Below, one piece after another: positions 1 through 5,352 of a stretch of DNA of 7,563 nucleotides. Source of the stretch: Clostridium_AD sp051278035 (GTDB lineage Bacteria > Bacillota > Clostridia > Clostridiales > Clostridiaceae); the NCBI RefSeq assembly GCF_051278035.1, contig NZ_JBNMNU010000194.1, positions 1-7,563 of the forward strand, written 5' to 3'. The notes below the pieces were generated by a model. The model saw nothing but the letters and a program-made list of their open reading frames with translations. It was not told the origin of the DNA and ran no database searches. How positions within the stretch are numbered: position 1 is the first letter of the stretch; each line of letters opens with the position of its first letter. The position numbers were made by a program, and so were the translations under genes.

Positions 1-7
1 AGCATAC

Positions 8-355
8 ATGATTTATCCTAGAATAATGATTAAATTTAATAAGAATGTACAGAATGTTTCTGGAGATGATATTACTAAGCTTATTAGAGATAACAAAGAT
101 TTAGTTATTATCGATGTAAGAACTAAGGGTGAGTACCAATCAGGGCATATAAATAAATCTAAACTAATGCCTGTTTCTGAAATTGCCTCAAGAATTACAG
201 AGTTAGAAAAATTCCGTGGTAAACCAATGTTAGTCCACTGTGCATCAGGAAATAGAAGTCCTAGGGCGGTCAATGTATTATTGAAAAATAAATTTGGGCC
301 AATATATCATATGAGTCATGGGTTATCAGGCTTTAATGGAAACTTAAAAAATTAA
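8..355 (+). CDS. Single-domain rhodanese-like sulfurtransferase (5' end uncertain)
   Basis: Small cytoplasmic rhodanese-fold protein, expected to carry a persulfide on its active-site cysteine and pass sulfane sulfur to an acceptor; the acceptor is not identifiable. The visible 115 residues show the rhodanese signature: IIDVRTKGEY (about 34-43), GHI (46-48), and the active-site loop CASGNRS with catalytic Cys78 and Arg83, followed by the C-terminal GLSGFNG segment. There is no signal peptide or membrane segment. The start is not settled. ATG at 8 and an in-frame ATG at 26 are both possible, neither has a visible Shine-Dalgarno sequence, and the frame is open to the left edge, so the gene may begin before the window. 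The residues before the domain look like a short linker. It converges with the NifX-like gene, sharing a terminator. Family assignment is firm; physiological role is inferred. Confidence 0.88.
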   Translation: MIYPRIMIKFNKNVQNVSGDDITKLIRDNKDLVIIDVRTKGEYQSGHINKSKLMPVSEIASRITELEKFRGKPMLVHCASGNRSPRAVNVLLKNKFGPIYHMSHGLSGFNGNLKN

Positions 356-382
356 AGAAGCACAAATGTGCTTCTTTTTTTT
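355..382 (+). terminator. Rho-independent terminator, probably bidirectional
   Basis: An 8-bp stem, AGAAGCAC (356-363) with GTGCTTCT (368-375), has a 4-nt loop and is followed by an uninterrupted T tract to 382. It starts right after the rhodanese stop codon. Read from the other strand the hairpin is followed by a T-rich stretch, and the convergent NifX-like gene ends at 381, so it probably stops both transcripts. Confidence 0.85.
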
Positions 383-737
383 ATTGATGATGATGTTCAC
401 CATGATGATTACAAATTACATTTTTATCTTCTAAGGTACCATTAATATATTCAAGAAGAACATTATTGTATTCTCCAGAGGATCCTTTTATCACTTTAAG
501 GCCATTTTGTTTTAAACCATTAACTGCACCTTCACCAATTCCTCCAGTGATAACTATTGTTGCACCTTTTTCTGCAAGTAAGTTTGAAAGGCCCTGATGG
601 TTATGCGCAAGCTCAGCTGAAGATATCTCTTCAATATTTATAATTTTTTTATCTTCTATAGTTGCAATAACAAAACTTTTGCTCATTCCAAAATGTTGAT
701 TGACCATACTACCATTATTAGGTATTGCAATTTTCAT
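381..737 (-). CDS. NifX/NifB-type dinitrogenase iron-molybdenum cofactor domain protein
   Basis: A 118-residue protein of the Nitro_FeMo-Co family (NifX/NifY/NafY fold, also found in stand-alone MTH1175-like proteins of non-fixing anaerobes). Members bind metal or Fe-S clusters; here nitrogen fixation need not be implied, since no nif structural genes are visible. Seen: N-terminal MKIAIPNNG strand, HFG at 15-17, HNHQG at 45-49, the glycine-rich ITGGIGEGA at 63-71, and a C-terminal tail with Cys109 and five histidines (111, 112, 115-117), which looks metal-binding. A strong GGAGGT site at 745-750 fixes the ATG at 737. It lies 17 bp downstream of the Mrp-type ATPase gene on the same strand, almost certainly in one operon; this pairing is common in clostridia and suggests cooperation in Fe-S cluster handling. 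Confidence 0.9.
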   Translation of the reverse strand: MKIAIPNNGSMVNQHFGMSKSFVIATIEDKKIINIEEISSAELAHNHQGLSNLLAEKGATIVITGGIGEGAVNGLKQNGLKVIKGSSGEYNNVLLEYINGTLEDKNVICNHHGEHHHQ

Positions 738-754
738 ATATATTACCTCCCATT

Positions 755-1588
755 TTATTTGCTTTTATGTGCCTTATCAATAATTTTTACAACAATGTTT
801 TCTGCTATTTCTGTTAATTCAGGATTTAGTTTGTACTCACCTTTGTTGGAAATATTAACAATTTCCTTGCACATTGGAATTTCTCCAAGTAAATCTAGTC
901 CGTTTTTATCTAAAAATTCATCTATGTTATCTGATTCAAAGAATTTTATTTTCTCACTACATCCAGGACAAATAATATAACTCATATTCTCAATTAATCC
1001 CATTATATTTATGTTTAGCTTACGCGCCATATTTATTGCTTTTCCAACAATCATAGATACCATGTCTTGTGGCGTCGAAACCATTACTATGCCTGTAATT
1101 GGTATTGATTGCATTACGGTTAATGCAACGTCACCTGTGCCAGGAGGCATATCTATTATTAAATAATCAAGTTCTCCCCATATAACATCAGTCCAAAACT
1201 GCGTAACAACTCCAGAAACTGCTGGTCCTCTCCAAATAACTGGATCATCTTCGTTTTCTACAAGAAGATTCATTGAAATAACATCAATACCCTCAGGAGT
1301 TCTAACTGGCAAAATACCAGATTCACTCATTACGGGTTTCACATCTTGAATACCTAAAAGTCTTGGTATACTTGGGCCCGTAATATCTGAATCCATAAGT
1401 CCAACCTTATAGCCTTTTTTATTAAGTTCATGTGCAATAAGAGCGGATATTGTTGATTTACCAACACCACCTTTACCACTCATGACTCCGATAATATTTT
1501 TAACTTTATTTAATGGATTATTTTTTATGCCACAGGTTTCTTTACTGTCACACCCATCATTTGATGGACAACTTTCACAATCAGCCAT
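755..1588 (-). CDS. Mrp/NBP35-family P-loop ATPase, Fe-S cluster carrier
   Basis: A 277-residue cytoplasmic MinD/ParA-superfamily ATPase of the Mrp/NBP35 (ApbC) group, proteins that hold a [4Fe-4S] cluster and transfer it to apo-proteins in an ATP-dependent way. Seen: an N-terminal cysteine cluster C4, C7, C13, C19; deviant Walker A GKGGVGKST (38-46) with signature Lys39; MDSDITGPS (65-73); the Mrp hallmark DMPPGTGD (146-153); TPQD (172-175); and the C-terminal CPGC (207-210), where the Mrp family bridges a cluster at the dimer interface. Full length for the family. The start is supported by TGAGGTGT at 1594-1601. It is first in a two-gene operon with the NifX-like gene and has its own consensus promoter at 1630-1658. 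The N-terminal cysteines are NBP35-like, beyond what minimal bacterial Mrp has; their use as a second cluster site is inferred. Confidence 0.94.
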   Translation of the reverse strand: MADCESCPSNDGCDSKETCGIKNNPLNKVKNIIGVMSGKGGVGKSTISALIAHELNKKGYKVGLMDSDITGPSIPRLLGIQDVKPVMSESGILPVRTPEGIDVISMNLLVENEDDPVIWRGPAVSGVVTQFWTDVIWGELDYLIIDMPPGTGDVALTVMQSIPITGIVMVSTPQDMVSMIVGKAINMARKLNINIMGLIENMSYIICPGCSEKIKFFESDNIDEFLDKNGLDLLGEIPMCKEIVNISNKGEYKLNPELTEIAENIVVKIIDKAHKSK

Positions 1589-1614
1589 ATATTAACACCT
1601 CATTTTTTTATTTG

Positions 1615-1644
1615 TTATAGTATAGTTACATTATAATACTATAA
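1615..1644. promoter_or_regulatory. Operator-like inverted repeat over the Mrp operon promoter
   Basis: TTATAGTAT (1615-1623) and ATACTATAA (1636-1644) form a perfect 9-bp inverted repeat with a 12-bp spacer, so the arm centres lie 21 bp apart, about two helical turns on one face. It covers the -10 element and the predicted start site, where a bound dimer would block RNA polymerase. The cognate regulator is unknown. AT-richness makes chance palindromes more likely, but the position is apt. Confidence 0.55.
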
Positions 1645-1658
1645 ATTTTTATTGTCAA
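1630..1658 (-). promoter_or_regulatory. Consensus sigma-A promoter of the Mrp/NifX operon
   Basis: On the minus strand, TTGACA (1653-1658) and TATAAT (1630-1635) are separated by exactly 17 bp, a perfect vegetative promoter. It predicts a start around 1622-1624 and a leader of about 35 nt ahead of the Mrp-type gene. Such a strong promoter suggests that expression is limited by a repressor. Confidence 0.87.
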
Positions 1659-1676
1659 ATGCCAATAAAAAACGAG

Positions 1677-2552
1677 CTATTTAAGGCAAAAACATATGAA
1701 ATTAGAAGCGAATTCTTTATCACAATCTTTTAAATATACAAAGTTAAATTCTCTAAATATTCGAAGCTCTTTAATGGGAATAATTTTTATTTTACCGGAC
1801 TCTACTTCTTTTTTTACAGTTTCTTTTGACAATATGGAGTACCCTAAATTTGCTTCCACGAGAGACTTTATAGCAGATATGCTACCAAGTTCCATATAGG
1901 GTTTAAAGCTTTTTAGGTCAAAGCCTATTTCTGAAATTTTATTCTCGAAAGTCTCTCTGGTTCCTGAGCCACTCTCTCTTAATATTAATTTTCCTTTTAA
2001 AATTTCACTTACATTTATATATTTACATTTAGCAAACTCATGTAAATAGGATACCGCAAGCACCAATTCATCATCTTTATACTTAGTATATTTAATTTTA
2101 GTTTTATCGAAGTTTCCCTCTATTAGTGCTAGGTCAATCTTTCTATTTAATAGTTTTTGGATTATTTTTTCTGTGTTGCTAACTTGTAGAAGTATGTCAG
2201 TATTGTTATAACAGTTCTTATATTCAGCTAGCATATAAGGGAGTAGATAACCACCAATAGTCATAGAAGCGCCTACGTAATAAGTTCTATTAATACTATC
2301 TTTATTTCTAAATTCCAAATCTAAATTTCTATAGATATTATGCAATTCAATAGCATACTTATAAAGAGTTTTCCCTTCTTCCGTTAATCTCATTATTTTT
2401 TCCCTTTTCTTTATAAAAATCACACCATAGTAATCTTCAAGAAATTTTATATGTTGGGAGACCGCCGGTTGAGTTATATTTAATATCTCACTAGCTTTTG
2501 TATAGCTTTTAATTTTTGCAACTGTAATAAAGGTTTCAAGTCTTATATCCAT
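1677..2552 (-). CDS. LysR-family transcriptional regulator
   Basis: LysR-type DNA-binding regulator, 291 residues from the preferred start. Seen: N-terminal winged helix-turn-helix (about 1-60) with SYTKASEILNITQPAVSQHI at 16-35, a linker helix, and a two-lobed ligand-binding domain from about residue 90, including the RESGSGTRE segment (192-200) common in the CysB/CysL/YeiE-like branch. An ATG at 2564 would add four residues, but a GGAGATGAT ribosome site ends 7 nt before the ATG at 2552 and overlaps the upstream ATG, so 2552 is chosen. It is divergent from the YeiH-type transporter, the usual arrangement of a LysR regulator and its target, as with E. coli yeiE/yeiH. Control of the transporter and autoregulation through the palindrome at 2605-2618 are inferred. 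The ligand is unknown, though a sulfur compound is plausible. Confidence 0.92.
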   Translation of the reverse strand: MDIRLETFITVAKIKSYTKASEILNITQPAVSQHIKFLEDYYGVIFIKKREKIMRLTEEGKTLYKYAIELHNIYRNLDLEFRNKDSINRTYYVGASMTIGGYLLPYMLAEYKNCYNNTDILLQVSNTEKIIQKLLNRKIDLALIEGNFDKTKIKYTKYKDDELVLAVSYLHEFAKCKYINVSEILKGKLILRESGSGTRETFENKISEIGFDLKSFKPYMELGSISAIKSLVEANLGYSILSKETVKKEVESGKIKIIPIKELRIFREFNFVYLKDCDKEFASNFICFCLK

Positions 2553-2590
2553 CAAAATTATCATCTCCAGTAAAAATTACATTTATATGT

Positions 2591-2596
2591 ATTATA
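2591..2596 (-). promoter_or_regulatory. Probable -10 element of the LysR gene
   Basis: A perfect TATAAT on the minus strand lies about 40 bp upstream of the regulator start. No good -35 hexamer is found at 16-18 bp (TTATGT at 16 bp is the best), so the promoter is probably weak. The T-N11-A palindrome falls between the -35 and -10 positions, which would suit autorepression. Confidence 0.45.
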
Positions 2597-2604
2597 ACAA
2601 ATAC

Positions 2605-2618
2605 TTATGCAAACATAA
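2605..2618. promoter_or_regulatory. Candidate LysR-type operator (T-N11-A palindrome)
   Basis: TTATG-CAAA-CATAA is a perfect 5-4-5 inverted repeat that fits the T-N11-A form bound by LysR-type regulators. It lies in the divergent intergenic region between the regulator and the YeiH-type gene. It is enclosed by a second, wider inverted repeat, AACAAAT (2596-2602) and ATTTGTT (2628-2634), centred on about 2615. The site lies about 50 bp upstream of the predicted transporter start, a typical place for activation. Confidence 0.55.
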
Positions 2619-2629
2619 CAATTTATAAT

Positions 2630-2658
2630 TTGTTTTATTTTAATTTTAGTATTATTCT
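2630..2658 (+). promoter_or_regulatory. Possible promoter of the YeiH-type gene
   Basis: TTGTTT (2630-2635) and TATTCT (2653-2658) are 17 bp apart. Both hexamers depart from consensus, as expected for an activator-dependent promoter. The match is modest in an AT-rich region. Confidence 0.4.
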
Positions 2659-2697
2659 AATAGTGCTACAAAAACAAAATAAATAGGAGATGATTAC

Positions 2698-3705
2698 ATG
2701 AATTGGATTAAAGAAAATTACCCAGGAATATTTCTATCCTTATTATTAGCATTTGTTGCATCGATGCTTGGAAATATGCTCCCTATTGTAGGTGGGCCTG
2801 TCTTTGGAATTATGCTTGGATTAATCATAAACAATACTTTAGGTAAGCCTGACGTTACTTTAAAGGGTATTATGTTTACATCTAAGAAAATACTTACCTA
2901 TGCTATTGTAGTACTTGGTGCAGGATTAAGTCTTACACAGGTTTTGAAAACTGGTTTAAGTTCTTTTTCAGTAACGGCGTTTACACTCTCAGCAGCATTT
3001 ATAACAGCATATGGCGTAGGAAGGTTACTTAGTATACCATATAAGTTAAAAACTTTAATTGGTGTTGGTACTGCTATATGTGGTGGTTCTGCCATAGCTG
3101 CAATTGCGCCAATTATTGAAGCAGATGATATGGATATAGCTTATTCTATCTCTACTATATTTTTATTTAACATTATAGCTGTACTAATATTTCCGCCGCT
3201 TGGACATCTATTAGGATTTTCAGATAAGGCATTTGGTCTTTGGGCAGGAACTGCCATAAATGATACTTCTTCAGTTGTGGCTGCTGGATATGCTTTTAGT
3301 AATAGCGCTGGAGCGTATGCTACTATTGTCAAGCTTACAAGAACTACTATGATTATACCTATATCCATTATTTTTGCTTTCATAACGGCCTATAAAAAGA
3401 AAAAAGAATCTAAAAAGGATTCTAAGGTTAATTACAGTTTTAAAAAAATATTTCCCTGGTTTATTATATGGTTCCTTATTGCTTCACTATTAAACACACT
3501 TGGATTATTCAAAGGGAACAGTATTATATACATAAATACTCTTGGAAAATTCATGATTGTAATGGCACTTTCAGCAATAGGGCTTAATACTAATTTTAAG
3601 AAAATGATTAAGAATGGTATAAAACCTATACTGCTTGGATTGATTGTTTGGATTTCAGTAGCTACTGTAAGTATATTAGTGCAGTTTGTTACTGGACAAA
3701 TATAA
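2698..3705 (+). CDS. YeiH/UPF0324 family membrane protein, putative sulfate exporter
   Basis: Integral membrane protein of 335 residues in the YeiH/UPF0324 family, annotated as putative sulfate exporters; the substrate is not established for most members. Seen: about nine to ten hydrophobic segments, and the family's conserved loops GVGTAICGGSAIAA (122-135), GLWAGTAINDTSSVVAAG (180-197), VKLTRTT (211-217) and ALSAIGLNTNFKKM (290-303). A basic cytoplasmic-type loop, KKKKESKKDSK, lies at 233-243. Length is normal and the frame intact. A strong AGGAGATGAT ribosome site precedes the ATG. It is divergent from a LysR regulator, as in the yeiE-yeiH pair of enterobacteria, so induction by that regulator is likely. 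Whether it exports sulfate, sulfite or another anion cannot be told from sequence. Confidence 0.92.
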   Translation: MNWIKENYPGIFLSLLLAFVASMLGNMLPIVGGPVFGIMLGLIINNTLGKPDVTLKGIMFTSKKILTYAIVVLGAGLSLTQVLKTGLSSFSVTAFTLSAAFITAYGVGRLLSIPYKLKTLIGVGTAICGGSAIAAIAPIIEADDMDIAYSISTIFLFNIIAVLIFPPLGHLLGFSDKAFGLWAGTAINDTSSVVAAGYAFSNSAGAYATIVKLTRTTMIIPISIIFAFITAYKKKKESKKDSKVNYSFKKIFPWFIIWFLIASLLNTLGLFKGNSIIYINTLGKFMIVMALSAIGLNTNFKKMIKNGIKPILLGLIVWISVATVSILVQFVTGQI

Positions 3706-3716
3706 GAAGTGGTAGC

Positions 3717-3768
3717 TAAAGTTTCACAAAATTTATGAGAATTATGAAATATTTTAGAAGAAACTTTA
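3717..3768. repeat. Inverted repeat downstream of the YeiH-type gene
   Basis: TAAAGTTTC (3717-3725) pairs perfectly with GAAACTTTA (3760-3768). Inside it AAAAT (3728-3732) can pair with ATTTT (3751-3755). It lies 12 bp after the transporter stop codon but lacks a following T run, so it is not a standard terminator. It may be a weak 3' mRNA structure or a protein-binding site. Confidence 0.35.
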
Positions 3769-3781
3769 AATATAGAATATA

Positions 3782-3811
3782 TTGGAGCAAAAGGTCTATT
3801 TATGCTATAAT
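3782..3811 (+). promoter_or_regulatory. Promoter of the DUF4234-DUF2752 operon
   Basis: A perfect TATAAT (3806-3811) is preceded by TGC, giving an extended -10 element, with TTGGAG (3782-3787) 18 bp upstream. The predicted start is near 3818, giving a leader of about 60 nt. The extended -10 compensates for the imperfect -35. Confidence 0.6.
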
Positions 3812-3880
3812 TGGAAGAAAGATATAATTTTCTACAAAACACGTCAAGACAAAGAGGTAGAGCAATGGGAGGTGATTTTA

Positions 3881-4243
3881 ATGAAAGGAATTACAAGAAG
3901 TGTAGCTGGACTTATAATTTTATCAATTTTAACATGTGGAATATATCAGATGTATTGGATGTATGTTACAACTAATGAAACAAATGAATATATATCTAAA
4001 GAAGATACTAGTGGTGGAATGGTTTTAGTTTTTAGTATAATTACTTGTGGAATCTATACTATATACTGGTATTATACAATGGGTAAAAAGCTTCAAGATG
4101 TTCAATGTAGAGCGCTCGGTAAAAGTAATGATAACGGTAATGATGATTCTCTACTTTATATTCTTTTGAGTATTTTTGGGCTTTCCATTGTAGCTTCAGC
4201 AATAATCCAATCAAACTTAAATAAAGCATGGGGAAGTATGTAA
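3881..4243 (+). CDS. DUF4234 small membrane protein
   Basis: Small membrane protein of 120 residues matching the DUF4234 type; function unknown. Seen: three hydrophobic segments (about 7-28, 47-65 and 91-109). The first two end in near-identical motifs, LSILTCGIYQMYWMY (14-28) and FSIITCGIYTIYWYY (51-65), an internal repeat with a 37-residue period that includes a cysteine in each copy (19 and 56). A polar Asn/Asp-rich loop (82-89) precedes the third segment. The frame is open back to an ATG at 3782, but the start is placed at 3881, where a strong GGGAGGTGAT ribosome site sits at the right distance; the upstream extension is hydrophilic and overlaps the promoter. The 3' end overlaps the next gene by 16 bp, which implies coupled translation and a shared role. 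Confidence 0.85.
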   Translation: MKGITRSVAGLIILSILTCGIYQMYWMYVTTNETNEYISKEDTSGGMVLVFSIITCGIYTIYWYYTMGKKLQDVQCRALGKSNDNGNDDSLLYILLSIFGLSIVASAIIQSNLNKAWGSM

Positions 4244-4623
4244 TCTTTTTAATTATTTTATATTTTGGTATGAGGCTTAACTCTTTTTTTACATCTACAA
4301 TATGTTTTGTCCGTGGTGTTTCGGGTATACCATGTCCATCATGTGGAATGACTAGAGCATATAAGTTGTTTCTTCAAGGAGATTTAGAGGGAGCTTTTCA
4401 TATGCACCCACTATTTGTCATACCAATTATAATTGTTGCATTGTTCTTAACAAGAAAAATGCATATTCTATACAAATATAAGTACCATTTGTTGGTAATG
4501 TTTTTAGGGGTATATGTTTATAGGATGATTATTTTATTTCCGAATGAAGCGCCAATGATGTTCAATCATAAGGCGTTGTTACCAAGAATATTTAAAATGT
4601 TTATAAATCTAGTAAGGAGTTGA
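4228..4623 (+). CDS. DUF2752 membrane protein with CPSCGMTR motif
   Basis: Small membrane protein of 131 residues of the DUF2752 family; function unknown. Seen: N-terminal hydrophobic segment (about 3-20), the family hallmark CPSCGMTRA (36-44) with Cys36 and Cys39, HMHPL (58-62), and further hydrophobic segments near 62-76 and 86-104. The CxxC could bind metal or form a redox pair; this is inference. The ATG at 4228 lies inside the DUF4234 gene in another frame, with no good Shine-Dalgarno of its own, so translation is probably coupled to the upstream gene. A later in-frame ATG at 4270 is possible but would remove most of the first membrane segment. The stop codon lies within the stem of the terminator that follows. 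Confidence 0.85.
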   Translation: MGKYVIFLIILYFGMRLNSFFTSTICFVRGVSGIPCPSCGMTRAYKLFLQGDLEGAFHMHPLFVIPIIIVALFLTRKMHILYKYKYHLLVMFLGVYVYRMIILFPNEAPMMFNHKALLPRIFKMFINLVRS

Positions 4624-4652
4624 ATTAATTATTCGGCTCCTTATTTTTTTTT
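4613..4652 (+). terminator. Strong Rho-independent terminator after the DUF2752 gene
   Basis: A 13-bp stem, 4613-4625 with 4631-4643 (outer arms TAAGGAG and CTCCTTA, two G-T wobbles inside), has a TAATT loop and is followed by a nine-T run. The TGA stop of the DUF2752 gene (4621-4623) lies in the left arm, so a ribosome finishing that gene would cover part of the hairpin. Confidence 0.9.
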
Positions 4653-4692
4653 CTGTAAACTTTAAATCATTACTAAAGGGATTATAGAGGAT

Positions 4693-4722
4693 TTTACAAT
4701 AAGAGGAATAATATACTATTAT
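4693..4722 (+). promoter_or_regulatory. Possible vegetative promoter of the sigma/anti-sigma operon
   Basis: TTTACA (4693-4698) and TATTAT (4717-4722) are 18 bp apart, upstream of the sigma-factor gene. The region is very AT-rich, so chance matches are expected. It may be only one of two promoters, given the direct repeat nearer the gene. Confidence 0.3.
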
Positions 4723-4744
4723 TTATTATTTAATTGAGAGATTT

Positions 4745-4764
4745 CGTGTGTTACGTGTGTATTA
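4745..4764 (+). repeat. Tandem direct repeat upstream of the sigma-factor gene
   Basis: CGTGTGTTA (4745-4753) is followed directly by CGTGTGTATTA (4754-4764), so the CGTGTGT core recurs with a 9-bp period. It is locally GC-richer than its surroundings and ends about 20 bp before the sigma gene. It could be an autoregulatory promoter element or protein-binding site; no known ECF promoter consensus is recognised with certainty. Confidence 0.4.
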
Positions 4765-4785
4765 CTATATGAGAGGTGTTTAAAG

Positions 4786-5352
4786 ATGATAGATAATTTG
4801 GTTGACAGGCTAAAAACAAGAGATGAGAGTGCTTTAGATGATATATATGATATGTACTTTGACAGAGTATATTATTTCGTGAAAAGAATCCTAGGTACAC
4901 TTGGAACTAAGGAGGACATTGAAGAATGTGCAAGTGATGTGTTTTTAGCTTTATGGAAAGAAATTCATAAATTTGATGAGAAGCGTGGTTCTTTTGATAC
5001 ATTTGTAAATGTAAAGACAAGAACAGTAGCTCTTAATGTAAGGAGAAAACTTCAAAAGCATGCACAAAAGGAACTAAGTGAATCTGCTAACGATATGGAT
5101 ATTTACGACAATGTATCACTTAGTATTGAAGAGGAAGTACTTGAAAAAAATGCTGAACAAGACTTTTTACAGATAATTAGTAAATTCAAAGAACCTGATA
5201 AAACGTATTTTCACCTTAGATATTTCATGAATTACGAAATAAAAGAAATAGCGAAGGTCTTTAATACAACGGTTAGTTCTGTAGACAATAGATTATATCG
5301 GTGCAGACTCTTGTTAAAGAAAATTAGATGCAAGGAGGTTAAAGTGATATGA
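4786..5352 (+). CDS. ECF-type sigma-70 family RNA polymerase sigma factor
   Basis: Alternative sigma factor of 188 residues with only regions 2 and 4, as in ECF sigma factors. Seen: a sigma-2 domain in the first 90 residues, including DVFLALWKEIHKFDEKRGSF (51-70) and the basic KTRTVALNVRRK (77-88), which correspond to core-binding and -10 recognition; a variable acidic linker (about 97-125); and a sigma-4 helix-turn-helix at about 149-179 with IKEIAKVFNTTVSSVDNRLY at 152-171. A GAGAGGTG ribosome site supports the ATG. The stop overlaps the next start in an ATGA arrangement, so sigma factor and partner are made in fixed ratio. The partner is a DUF4179 membrane protein, the usual candidate anti-sigma factor for such clostridial sigma factors. 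The inducing signal is unknown; envelope stress is a reasonable guess. Confidence 0.92.
   Translation: MIDNLVDRLKTRDESALDDIYDMYFDRVYYFVKRILGTLGTKEDIEECASDVFLALWKEIHKFDEKRGSFDTFVNVKTRTVALNVRRKLQKHAQKELSESANDMDIYDNVSLSIEEEVLEKNAEQDFLQIISKFKEPDKTYFHLRYFMNYEIKEIAKVFNTTVSSVDNRLYRCRLLLKKIRCKEVKVI

Noticed and set aside
381..1588. Reading the NifX-like gene as evidence of nitrogen fixation.
   Set aside because: The domain is widespread in anaerobes without nitrogenase, and no nifHDK, nifE/N or nifB radical-SAM gene is visible.
3432..3842. A 136-residue minus-strand open frame overlapping the YeiH-type gene and the following promoter.
   Set aside because: It is opposite a well-conserved membrane protein, lacks a ribosome site, and its composition is that of a reverse-strand shadow.
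3782..3880. N-terminal extension of the DUF4234 protein from an ATG at 3782.
   Set aside because: The extension overlaps the extended -10 promoter, is unlike the family, and a near-perfect ribosome site marks the ATG at 3881.
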